In this document: piece after piece, positions 17,004 to 25,005 of the stretch
How positions within the stretch are numbered: position 1 is the stretch's first letter
Layout of the letters: each line of letters begins with the position of its first letter
NCBI GenBank assembly: GCA_040882225.1
Contig: JBBEBR010000005.1
Span: 1-64,000, forward strand
Length of the DNA: 64,000 bases
Source: Gracilimonas sp040882225
GTDB lineage: Bacteria > Bacteroidota > Rhodothermia > Balneolales > Balneolaceae
Direction of reading: 5' to 3'
Notes under the pieces: model-generated
What the model was told of the DNA's origin: nothing
Databases searched by the model: none
Seen by the model: the letters and a program-made list of their open reading frames with translations, nothing else
Program-made: the position numbers and the translations under genes

Positions 17004-18068
17004 CTAAATCTCCAATCCATCCAATAAATTGATGTAGAGTTTGATACCATCCCGAATTTCATCCAGGTAAATATATTCATCAATGGTGTGCGAACGATGA
17101 GTATCGCCCGGACCGATTTTTACGGTGGGGAACGTCATGTTTACCTGATCCGACAGCGTTTGTGAGCCATACGTTTGGATGCCTAATCCTTCTGCTTTCT
17201 TCACTAAAGGATGATTTTCCGAAATTCCTGAAGTCTTCCAGTGCATCGAACGCGGATTCACCTCGCACTGCACATGCTTGCGTATAATTTCCAGGACTTC
17301 TTCGTTCGAATACAACTCATTCGGGCGCACATCCACCACAAAACTACACTCATCGGGCACCACATTATGCTGGCTACCGGATTTGATTTGAGTTACCGTC
17401 ATATTGATTTCCCCCAGCATCTCTGAAACTTTTGGAAACCTGAAATTCCGAAACCAATTAATATCACTGATCGCTTTATAGATCGCATTTTCGCCTTCTC
17501 CCCTTGCTGCATGGCCGGTTTTTCCATGAGCCGTACAATCCAAAACCATCAATCCGCGCTCGGTAATTGCCATATTAAGTGAGGTGGGCTCGCCTACCAA
17601 TCCGGCATCTATTTTCCCCAACTCAGGAAGTACGGCCGGGACACCATTTTTACCCGAAATTTCTTCCTCCGCAGATGCCAGAAAAATCAAATTATAAGGC
17701 TGATTTTTTCCGGAAAGAAACACAAAAGCCGCTAATAAGCTCACCAGCGAACCGCCATCATCATTACTTCCAAGGCCAAATAATCTTCCGGCTTCGATGG
17801 TAGCCTTGAAGGGATCTTTCGTCCACTTTGAAGAAGATTTCACCGTATCGTGATGCGCATTTAATAACAAAGTAGGCTTTTTGGAATCTCGCTCTCCCGA
17901 AAGCGCCCACACGTTGTTCACCTTTCGCTCCGGGGTAAAGCCATTTACCTTCAAAGCTTCCGAAATAAGCTCCGCCGTCTGATCTTCTTCCGTGCTGTAA
18001 GAACGTGTTGAAATCAATTTCTTGAGTAGTTCGATTGCCTGTCCGGTAAGTTGTTCAATTTCTTTCAT
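17004..18068 (-). CDS. argE: M20 deacylase of arginine synthesis (ArgE-type)
   Basis: Metal-dependent amidohydrolase of 354 residues that removes the N-acyl group from the pathway intermediate. Because the operon uses an N-acylornithine carbamoyltransferase, the likely substrate is N-acetyl- or N-succinyl-citrulline rather than N-acetylornithine. Dinuclear zinc motifs are visible: NAHHDTV (His, Asp), GLGSNDDGG (bridging Asp) and ASAEEEISG (catalytic Glu-Glu). The M20 dimerisation domain lies at about residues 165-270. It sits between argB and argH in the operon. DapE-like activity is a less likely alternative. Confidence 0.88.
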   Translation of the reverse strand: MKEIEQLTGQAIELLKKLISTRSYSTEEDQTAELISEALKVNGFTPERKVNNVWALSGERDSKKPTLLLNAHHDTVKSSSKWTKDPFKATIEAGRLFGLGSNDDGGSLVSLLAAFVFLSGKNQPYNLIFLASAEEEISGKNGVPAVLPELGKIDAGLVGEPTSLNMAITERGLMVLDCTAHGKTGHAARGEGENAIYKAISDINWFRNFRFPKVSEMLGEINMTVTQIKSGSQHNVVPDECSFVVDVRPNELYSNEEVLEIIRKHVQCEVNPRSMHWKTSGISENHPLVKKAEGLGIQTYGSQTLSDQVNMTFPTVKIGPGDTHRSHTIDEYIYLDEIRDGIKLYINLLDGLEI

Positions 18069-18149
18069 GGTTTATTTTCTTTTGTTAGAGGTCGGTGATT
18101 TTAGTGGATATCAAGTTTTTTACGGATCAGCGACCCGTGGTACATTAGG

Positions 18150-18911
18150 CTATAAAACCAATTCCGTTCCCGTTGTTCTTGTTTTGAGTGCATCAGAATT
18201 TCGGATGCTTACTTTTCGAACTCCTTTCGTTTTCGCTTCAAAGCCCAAATCCAGCTTTGGAATCATGCCATCGGTAATTATTCCGGTATCTCTCAAATGG
18301 CGATACAAAAGCAGGTTCATTTCCGTAATCAAGTTCCCGTTATTCATCACTCCCTGTTGCTCGAAACAAAACACCAGTTCCACTTCCAAGAATTCCGCCA
18401 TTGCTGCCGCGGTACATGAGGCGATCGCATCCGCATTGGTGTTAAGCAAGTTTCCATTTCCGTCGTGTGTGAGGGGCGCGATTACAGGCACAATATCATC
18501 TTCCAAAAAACCCATCAGCTGTTTCGCATTAATCTTTTCTATATCGCCAGCCCAGCCAAAATCTATCGGTTCGGGCTTTCTTTTTTTTGCGGTGATGAGA
18601 TTAAAATCAGCCCCTGAAAGTCCGGCTGCATTAACTCCCAATTTCTGAAGTTTGGCGACAATCTTCTTATTTACCAAACCGCCATACACCATCGTAATTA
18701 CATCCAGCGTTTCTTTATCAGTCACTCTTCGCCCATCAATCATTCTTGCCTGAACGCCCACTTTGTCTCCAATTTTTGTAGCAATGGAGCCACCGCCGTG
18801 TACCAAAATTTTTGGGCCTTTTATATCCGCGAAATCCTTTAGAAAAGAATCCAGCTTGCCTTCCTGATCAATAATTTTGCCGCCGATTTTTATCACTTTT
18901 ACAGCTTTCAT
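18150..18911 (-). CDS. argB: N-acetylglutamate kinase (N-acylglutamate kinase)
   Basis: Amino-acid kinase fold, 253 residues, phosphorylating the gamma-carboxylate of N-acylglutamate. VIKIGGKIID at the start is the ATP-binding Lys-Gly-Gly, LVHGGGSIA binds phosphate, and VIAPLTHDGNGNLLNTNADAIA carries the substrate and nucleotide-binding residues. The start is the ATG at 18911, four bases after the argF' stop; an upstream in-frame ATG at 19013 would lie deep inside argF' and adds non-conserved sequence. Whether the acyl group is acetyl or succinyl is not clear from this gene. Confidence 0.93.
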   Translation of the reverse strand: MKAVKVIKIGGKIIDQEGKLDSFLKDFADIKGPKILVHGGGSIATKIGDKVGVQARMIDGRRVTDKETLDVITMVYGGLVNKKIVAKLQKLGVNAAGLSGADFNLITAKKRKPEPIDFGWAGDIEKINAKQLMGFLEDDIVPVIAPLTHDGNGNLLNTNADAIASCTAAAMAEFLEVELVFCFEQQGVMNNGNLITEMNLLLYRHLRDTGIITDGMIPKLDLGFEAKTKGVRKVSIRNSDALKTRTTGTELVL

Positions 18912-18915
18912 CCCG

Positions 18916-19863
18916 CTAATCCTCCAGGATTTTCTTGAGCACAGTTTGCATAGAAACCACTCGGTTTGCGGCTTCAGCGATTGCCAGGCTTCGGCCGCTG
19001 TCGAGCACCGCATCCTCTACAATCATGTTTCTGCGAACCGGCAGACAGTGCATAAATTTGCCATTGTTGGTCAGTTTCATTTTCTCTTCCGTGATCATCC
19101 ATTTCTCATCTTTTGAAAGGATTTTACCATAGTCTCGATAAGTGCTCCAGTTTTTTGCGTACACAAAATCAGCTCCTTCAAAAGCCTTTCGCTGATCGTA
19201 TTCGACCCGAATATCTCCTGCAAATTCTTCCGCCAGTTCGTAGCCTTCGGGGTGGGTGATTGTGAGGTCGTATTCAGCAGCTTTCATCCATTCGGCAAAA
19301 GAATTCGCAACCGCCTGCGGAAGCGCCTTCGGATGCGGAGCCCAGCTCAGAACCACTTTCGGTTTAGCCACACTTTTGTGTTCTTCTATGGTGATGAGAT
19401 CCGCAAAAGCCTGCAAGGGATGTCCGGTTGCCGACTCCATATTGATAACCGGCGCCGGACAATATTTCCGAAAAGCCTGCATGATTTGCTCACTGTAATC
19501 CTGATCACGATTTACCAATTCGGCGAAGGCACGAATGGCCACAATATCAAAATAAGTACCGATTACTCCGGCGGCTTCTTTGATGTGCTCGGCTTTATTT
19601 CCATCCATCACAACACCATCGGCAAATTCCAGCTGCCAACCCTGACTGCCAATATCCAAAACCGCTGTATTCAGCCCAAGATTGAAAGCTGCCTTTTGCG
19701 CGCTTAAACGGGTTCTTAAACTGGGATTCAGAAAAATCAGGCACATGCTTTTTTGCTTGCCTAACCCGGAAAAAGCAAAAGGGTTTTTCTTAATCTCGAG
19801 TGCTTCGGCAAGTAATTCCGGCAGGTTTTCTACATCTTTTATTGAGGTAAAGGATTTCATCAC
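18916..19863 (-). CDS. argF': N-acylornithine carbamoyltransferase (AOTCase/SOTCase type)
   Basis: Carbamoyltransferase of 315 residues acting on an N-acylated ornithine, as in Xanthomonas (acetyl) and Bacteroides fragilis (succinyl), rather than on free ornithine. The carbamoyl-phosphate loop is NPSLRTRLS; the type-specific blocks VMDGNKAEH, ESATGHPLQAFADL, SWAPHPKALPQAV and MHCLPVRRNMIV are all present. The specificity residue that is Glu92 in the acetyl enzyme and Pro90 in the succinyl enzyme is Ala91 here, which leans toward the succinyl type. It overlaps argD by the 4-bp ATGA. Confidence 0.92.
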   Translation of the reverse strand: MMKSFTSIKDVENLPELLAEALEIKKNPFAFSGLGKQKSMCLIFLNPSLRTRLSAQKAAFNLGLNTAVLDIGSQGWQLEFADGVVMDGNKAEHIKEAAGVIGTYFDIVAIRAFAELVNRDQDYSEQIMQAFRKYCPAPVINMESATGHPLQAFADLITIEEHKSVAKPKVVLSWAPHPKALPQAVANSFAEWMKAAEYDLTITHPEGYELAEEFAGDIRVEYDQRKAFEGADFVYAKNWSTYRDYGKILSKDEKWMITEEKMKLTNNGKFMHCLPVRRNMIVEDAVLDSGRSLAIAEAANRVVSMQTVLKKILED

Positions 19864-20984
19864 AAAACCTCCTTTAGAGCTTTAATCAATTTTTCACATT
19901 CATTTTGTTTGATGCCGAGCGGCGGGAGCAAACGCAGCACGTTTTTATCAGAGGATGAACCGGTAAAAACATGATGCTCGTACAGCAGCTTTTTCCTCCA
20001 TTCGGCGATCGGAGATCCAAATTCCACGCCAATCATCAACCCAAAACCACGCACTTCTTTTACCCCGGGTAATTCTTGTAATGCCAATTTCAGATACGCT
20101 CCCATCTCCCCCGCGTTACCCATCAGTTTTTCCTGCTCCATCACTTCAAGTACCGCAAGTGAGGCAGCGCAAGCCAAGTGATTTCCACCAAATGTCGTTC
20201 CCAGCATCCCGTGTGAAGCTTTAAATTTAGGATGAATCAATACTCCCCCAACCGGAAATCCATTGCCCATCCCTTTGGCCATGGTGATTATATCCGGCTC
20301 TACTTCAAAAAGCTGGTGCGCAAAAAATTTCCCCGTGCGCCCGAAACCGGATTGAACTTCATCCAGAATCAATACCGTTTCAGTTTCAGTACAAAGATCT
20401 CTCAGGTGTTTTAGGAATTGAGGGTTGGGAGCATGGATTCCATTCACTCCCTGAACTCCTTCGATTATGACAGAACTAACATCTTTTTTAAGCAAAGCGG
20501 ACTTCACCCCGTCAAAATCATTCAGAGCAAATCGCAGAACTTCGGCGCCTTCATTTACCGGAAATAAAATTTTGGGATTATCAGTAACGGAAACTGCCAG
20601 CGATGTTCGGCCGTGGAAAGCTCCATCAAAAGCGATAATTTTCTTTCTTTTATTGAATGCTGAAGCAACTTTCAGCGCATTCTCATTTGCCTCCGCTCCC
20701 GAGTTACACAAAAACAGGTTCCAGCTTTTATAGCCCGAAATTTTGCCCAGCATTTTCGCCAGTTCCTGTTGAATCGTGATTGGAACTGAGTTTGAATAAA
20801 AGCCAATTTGATTAAGCTGCGCATTGATTCGCTTCACATAATGCGGGTGTGAATGTCCGATAGAAATGACCGCGTGGCCGCCATAAAAATCCAAATATTC
20901 CAAACCATTTTTATCATAAACATAGTGGCCTTTCGCTTTCACAGGCTCCACATCCAGCAGCGGATATACATCAAATAAACTCAT
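19860..20984 (-). CDS. argD: N-acylornithine aminotransferase
   Basis: Class III PLP-dependent aminotransferase of 374 residues converting N-acylglutamate semialdehyde to N-acylornithine. Visible blocks are CNSGAEANENALKVA (phosphate binding), AFHGRT, LILDEVQSGFGRTG and the PLP lysine in TMAKGMGNGFPVGG, followed by GTTFGGNHLACAA. The length is slightly short for the family but complete. Start and stop overlap proC and argF' by 4-bp ATGA junctions, which predicts translational coupling. Confidence 0.94.
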   Translation of the reverse strand: MSLFDVYPLLDVEPVKAKGHYVYDKNGLEYLDFYGGHAVISIGHSHPHYVKRINAQLNQIGFYSNSVPITIQQELAKMLGKISGYKSWNLFLCNSGAEANENALKVASAFNKRKKIIAFDGAFHGRTSLAVSVTDNPKILFPVNEGAEVLRFALNDFDGVKSALLKKDVSSVIIEGVQGVNGIHAPNPQFLKHLRDLCTETETVLILDEVQSGFGRTGKFFAHQLFEVEPDIITMAKGMGNGFPVGGVLIHPKFKASHGMLGTTFGGNHLACAASLAVLEVMEQEKLMGNAGEMGAYLKLALQELPGVKEVRGFGLMIGVEFGSPIAEWRKKLLYEHHVFTGSSSDKNVLRLLPPLGIKQNECEKLIKALKEVL

Positions 20985-21796
20985 TCTGTAATCCCGTTAA
21001 TTTTTTCATAAGAAGCCAGTATTCCTTTAATTAGCGCCGAGCTTAATCCCTGATGCTCCATTTCGTTTAACCCGGCGATTGTACATCCTTGTGGTGTGGT
21101 CACTTTGTCAATTTCTGTTTCGGGGTGATTTCCTCCCTCCACCAGTAATGAAGCCGCTCCACGCGCCGTCTGCATGGCAATTTTCTGAGCCTCTTCGGCA
21201 TGAAATCCGAGCTGAATTCCTCCCTGAGTGGCGGCACGAATATATCTCAGAAAAAATGCAACTCCGCTGGCTGCCAAAACCGTGGCTGCTTTCATCAGGT
21301 TTTCTTCAATTATGAGCGTTTCTCCGAGTGCTTTAAACATTCGCTGTACTTCTTTTAGCTGCTCCTGAGATGCATTTTCTGAGCACAGGCACGTCATGGA
21401 TTCGCCAATGGCAATTGCTGTATTTGGCATCGCCCTTACCACCGGAACAGAAATCCCCAACTGCTTTTTGATGGAATCTATTTCTACTCCTGTAATGGTG
21501 GAAATAAGTACGTGACGACCTGAATCTAATTCCGTTTTAATTTCCTCCAAAACCTCCGGTAATTGTTTGGGTTGAACACAGAGGAATAAGAATTCTGCTT
21601 CTTTCACCGCCTTCTTATTATCAGCAGTAAGGTTGAAGTTTTGTTTCTCCAGAGCGGTCAGTTTATCGAGATGGCGGCGGGTCAGCCATATATTTTCAGG
21701 TTTTGTGATGCCTGCGCCTGCAATTCCCTTCGCAATTGCTACACCAAGATTGCCTGCTCCAATTATCGCTATGTTGAGTTTTTCTGCCATGTTCAA
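20981..21796 (-). CDS. proC: Pyrroline-5-carboxylate reductase
   Basis: NAD(P)H-dependent last enzyme of proline synthesis, 271 residues. The Rossmann motif IIGAGNLGVAIAKG is at the N-terminus, CVQPKQL and VVRAMPNTAIAIGES are in the middle, and the substrate loop with DKVTTPQGCTIAGL is near the end. It is placed between argC and argD with ATGA overlaps at both sides, so proline and arginine synthesis are expressed together. Both pathways share glutamate-derived semialdehydes, so a salvage role for cyclised semialdehyde is possible; this is inference. Confidence 0.93.
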   Translation of the reverse strand: MNMAEKLNIAIIGAGNLGVAIAKGIAGAGITKPENIWLTRRHLDKLTALEKQNFNLTADNKKAVKEAEFLFLCVQPKQLPEVLEEIKTELDSGRHVLISTITGVEIDSIKKQLGISVPVVRAMPNTAIAIGESMTCLCSENASQEQLKEVQRMFKALGETLIIEENLMKAATVLAASGVAFFLRYIRAATQGGIQLGFHAEEAQKIAMQTARGAASLLVEGGNHPETEIDKVTTPQGCTIAGLNEMEHQGLSSALIKGILASYEKINGITE

Positions 21797-22758
21797 AATG
21801 CCGTTGATTTAAAAATTAATCCTGTAGTTTCATCCAGCCCGAACATTAAGTTCATATTTTGTACAGCCTGACCTGAAGCTCCCTTCAACAGGTTATCAAT
21901 TACGCCGGTTATCAGTACCTGATTTCCGATTTTTTGCATGTGAAGTATCGCCTTATTTGTATTCACAACTCGTTTCAGATCGGGAGAAGTCGCGGAGATG
22001 TTCACAAAAGGATGATCCTGATAATAACTTTTGAACAACGATAGTACTTCCTCCTCCGATTTTGCTGTCTCTAAATAACAAGCACTCAAAATGCCGCGTG
22101 TAAAAGCTCCCCTCATCGGAATAAAATGGATTTCATGCTCAAAATTATTCTGAAGCTGTTTAAGGCTATGCAAGATTTCTCCCAAATGCTGATGCTGAAA
22201 TGGTTTATAAACCGATGCATTATTACTGCGCCAGCTATAATGTGTGGTTTCTGTGGGATTTTGTCCCGCCCCGGTACTTCCTGTTATAGCCGTAATATGA
22301 ACAGGATTTTTTAATAATCCGGCCTGAGCAAGAGGTAGCAGGCTGAGCTGAATACAAGTTGCGAAGCAGCCCGGATTGGCGACTTTTTGCGCGGTTTTTA
22401 TGGCTTCACGATTTAGCTCTGGCAGTCCATATACAAAATCATGATTGTTGGATTTGATACGGAAATCAGAACTAAGGTCTATGATTTTTGCCGTCTTCGG
22501 AATCACTCCGCTTTCTATCGCTCCTTTTGATTTCCCATGGCCTGAGCAAATGAAAACTACATCCGCACCAGAGGAAATTTCCTCTTCAAACTTCAAATCC
22601 GTTTCACCTTCTAAATCGGGATGTGCTTTGTGAAGGAATTCGCCTTTGTGGCTTTCACTCGCCACAGAGATTATTTCCGCCTCAGAATGGGAAAGCAAAA
22701 TCCTGATTAATTCTCCGGCTGTATATCCTGCTCCGCCTATTATCGCTGCTTTAATCAT
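21793..22758 (-). CDS. argC: N-acetyl-gamma-glutamyl-phosphate reductase
   Basis: NADPH-dependent reductase of 321 residues making N-acylglutamate semialdehyde. The N-terminal dinucleotide motif is IIGGAGYTAGELIRIL, and the nucleophilic cysteine lies in NPGCFATCIQL. Conserved blocks SSDFR, GSTGAGQNPT and PFQHQHLGEI follow. The ATG at 22758 begins the conserved core and overlaps the end of argG by 8 bp; an in-frame ATG at 22791 would add 11 non-conserved residues. Its stop overlaps proC by ATGA. Confidence 0.94.
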   Translation of the reverse strand: MIKAAIIGGAGYTAGELIRILLSHSEAEIISVASESHKGEFLHKAHPDLEGETDLKFEEEISSGADVVFICSGHGKSKGAIESGVIPKTAKIIDLSSDFRIKSNNHDFVYGLPELNREAIKTAQKVANPGCFATCIQLSLLPLAQAGLLKNPVHITAITGSTGAGQNPTETTHYSWRSNNASVYKPFQHQHLGEILHSLKQLQNNFEHEIHFIPMRGAFTRGILSACYLETAKSEEEVLSLFKSYYQDHPFVNISATSPDLKRVVNTNKAILHMQKIGNQVLITGVIDNLLKGASGQAVQNMNLMFGLDETTGLIFKSTAF

Positions 22759-23944
22759 TTTCCTGCACCTGTTTTTGAATGAGCATGGCATTCGATAAAA
22801 TTTTGGTGAAACCCTTCACATCCTCTCCGCTCCAGGATTTATTTATTTCTCCATATTGCCCAGATTCGGTAGACATCAGGTCAAAACCGGATTCTATTCC
22901 TAACACTTCAAATCTCTTTTTATCGAGCTGAACAAATACTTTACCACTCACATTTTTCTGAGCATCCTCCAAAAAGGCCTCGATATTTCGCATCACAGGA
23001 TCAAGATATTGTCCCTCGTGCATCAGCATTCCATACCAATCCGCAAGCTGATCTTTCCAGTACAACTGCCATTTTCCAAGCGTATGCTTTTCCAAAAGTT
23101 GATGTGATTTTATGATCATAAGCGGTGCGGCTGCTTCAAAACCAACCCGGCCTTTTATCCCGATAATAGTATCGCCGACATGAATATCTCTCCCAATACC
23201 ATAGGGCGAAGCGATTGCGTCCAGTTTTTTGATAAATTCCACCGGCGTAAATGATTCACCATTAATGGTTACCGGTTCTCCTTTTTCGAATCCCAGCTCA
23301 ACCAATAACGGCTCTTTATTAATCACCTCGGTTGGCCAGGCTTCTTCAGGAAGTGTTTTATGTGATGTGAGCGTTTCCGCACCGCCAACCGAAGTTCCCC
23401 ACAATCCTTTGTTGATGGAATATTTTGCCTTTGCCCATTCCTGTTCTATTCCGTGAGATTTCAAATACTCCACTTCTTCTTCGCGGCTTAATTTTTGGTC
23501 TCTGATGGGAGTGATGATTTCCAGCTCGGGAGCCATCACCTTAAAAATCAGGTCGAATCGGACCTGATCATTTCCCGCACCGGTACTGCCATGAGCGATG
23601 GCGTCAGCGCCGGTTTCTTTAGCGTATTCAGCAATCGCCACCGCCTGAAAAACCCGCTCCGCACTTACTGAAAGAGGATACGTGTGATTTTTTAGCACAT
23701 TCCCAAAAACCAGGTACTTGATCCCCTTTTGATAGAATTCCTCTTCTACATTCAGGCAGATATGATTTTTGATACCAAGGGTTTTTGCTTTTTCAGCCAG
23801 TTGTAATTCATCAGCTTCATTGAAACCTCCGGTATTTACGGCTGCGGTAATAACCTCGTAGTTTTTTTCCCTGGCAAGATAAATGGCGCAATAACTGGTA
23901 TCGAGTCCGCCACTGAAAGCGAGTACTATTTTTTTCTTTTTCAT
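22751..23944 (-). CDS. argG: Argininosuccinate synthase
   Basis: ATP-dependent ligase of 397 residues joining citrulline and aspartate. The N-terminal PP-loop is VLAFSGGLDTSYC, followed by HGSTGAGNDQVRFD and PIRDQKLSREEEVEYL. The start at 23944 makes a 4-bp ATGA overlap with the upstream acyltransferase gene; an in-frame ATG at 24004 is not conserved. It is the second gene in the arginine operon. The middle portion is somewhat divergent from proteobacterial ArgG but resembles the Bacteroidota form. Confidence 0.94.
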   Translation of the reverse strand: MKKKKIVLAFSGGLDTSYCAIYLAREKNYEVITAAVNTGGFNEADELQLAEKAKTLGIKNHICLNVEEEFYQKGIKYLVFGNVLKNHTYPLSVSAERVFQAVAIAEYAKETGADAIAHGSTGAGNDQVRFDLIFKVMAPELEIITPIRDQKLSREEEVEYLKSHGIEQEWAKAKYSINKGLWGTSVGGAETLTSHKTLPEEAWPTEVINKEPLLVELGFEKGEPVTINGESFTPVEFIKKLDAIASPYGIGRDIHVGDTIIGIKGRVGFEAAAPLMIIKSHQLLEKHTLGKWQLYWKDQLADWYGMLMHEGQYLDPVMRNIEAFLEDAQKNVSGKVFVQLDKKRFEVLGIESGFDLMSTESGQYGEINKSWSGEDVKGFTKILSNAMLIQKQVQEND

Positions 23945-24585
23945 AGAAACAGGTTTACAGGATTTAGAAATTTCAGAAAGGCGGCTGTTTTGAGCCTTAC
24001 CCAACGGTAATATTTTGCGATATTTTTCTCTCGCACCTTTTTTGTATTGGTATTTGGCTTTTTAGGATCAAAAAGCATTCCCGTGCACAAACAATTTTTG
24101 CGATTATTTCGCGTCAGGATATCAAAGTTCGGACAGCTTTGGCATCCCTTCCAAAAAGTCTCGTCTTGTGTGAGTTCCGAAAAAGTTACCGGCTTATATC
24201 CAAGATCCGAGTTAATTTTCATCACCGGCAGGCTGGTAGTAATGCCAAATAATTTAGACTCAGGATATTTCTTTCTCGAAAGCTCGAAGGCTCTTGATTT
24301 GATTTTCTTAGCCAGCCCCTTTCCGCGATAATCGGGATGAACGATAAGCCCGGAGTTTACCACATACTTTTTGTCTTCCCAGATTTCGACATAACAAAAA
24401 CCGGCAAGCTGATCATCATCCAAAGCGATTACGGAATTTCCATTCCTGATTTTCATTTTGATGTATGCAGGATCACGCTTTGCAATTCCAGTACCACGCT
24501 GATGAGCAGCAACTTCAATTAAGGCGCAGATATCTTCAGCATATGAAGCATCCTTTGCGGAAGCAATATTTATGGAAATGGACAT
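23941..24585 (-). CDS. GNAT acyltransferase heading the arginine operon
   Basis: 214-residue GNAT protein. The acetyl-CoA loop is visible in VHPDYRGKGLAKKI. The C-terminal 60 residues add a cysteine cluster (GCQSC, then NCLCTGM about 15 residues later) and a basic tail, which suggests a small zinc-binding appendix. As the first gene of the operon, in a cluster that lacks argA and argJ, it is the probable N-acylglutamate synthase that starts the pathway. The acyl donor may be acetyl- or succinyl-CoA. Function comes from context, fold from motifs. Confidence 0.8.
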   Translation of the reverse strand: MSISINIASAKDASYAEDICALIEVAAHQRGTGIAKRDPAYIKMKIRNGNSVIALDDDQLAGFCYVEIWEDKKYVVNSGLIVHPDYRGKGLAKKIKSRAFELSRKKYPESKLFGITTSLPVMKINSDLGYKPVTFSELTQDETFWKGCQSCPNFDILTRNNRKNCLCTGMLFDPKKPNTNTKKVREKNIAKYYRWVRLKTAAFLKFLNPVNLFL

Positions 24586-25005
24586 ATTTTAAAAAATGAT
24601 AATGAGTGAGTGTAGTATGCTACAGAAAGAATTGAGAACGGTAAAAGGGATAAGCGCTGTTTAAGCTAAACAGCTAAAATAAATTACCGCCGTCGCGGGA
24701 TCCGCCGGAGGGAAGAAAAGTTGGTTCTATTTCTGCATTCGTTTTGCATGGCTGTAAAGAAAAGAAAACTCCTTTTTTAAAACAAGAGGTTTCTAAAAAA
24801 AGCCGATTAAAATTTTAAGTCCGGCTTCTCACAGAGTCTCTCAGACTAAAGTCTTCTAAAAAATCCGCGAAACTCAGCGAAAATCCGCGAGAAAAAATTG
24901 ATCTGAATCCTCAACTGCGCAAGAACTATAATAAAACATTCCAAAGCTCAATCATTACATGCAAAAATCGCACTTTCCTGTTATACTTGGCGTTAGATTA
25001 AAACC
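24586..25005. other. 420-bp divergent intergenic region (arginine operon leader)
   Basis: No coding potential seen. It holds a hairpin GCTGTTTA/TAAACAGC (24656-24674), a smaller hairpin TGTAG/CTACA (24611-24624), a GC-rich patch near 24686-24712, and two TGCAT words spaced 11 bp apart (24734-24749) that vaguely recall ARG boxes. At 24857-24895 the word AATCCGCGA occurs twice, a member of the dispersed repeat type also found near paaG. Any arginine control of the operon would act here, but no operator can be named with confidence. Confidence 0.4.

Noticed and set aside
18935..19707. Plus-strand frames opposite argF'
   Set aside because: Overlap a complete conserved gene; no domain similarity.
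24734..24749. ARG box for ArgR upstream of the arginine operon
   Set aside because: The two TGCAT words are in direct rather than inverted order, and no argR is visible; too weak to call a site.
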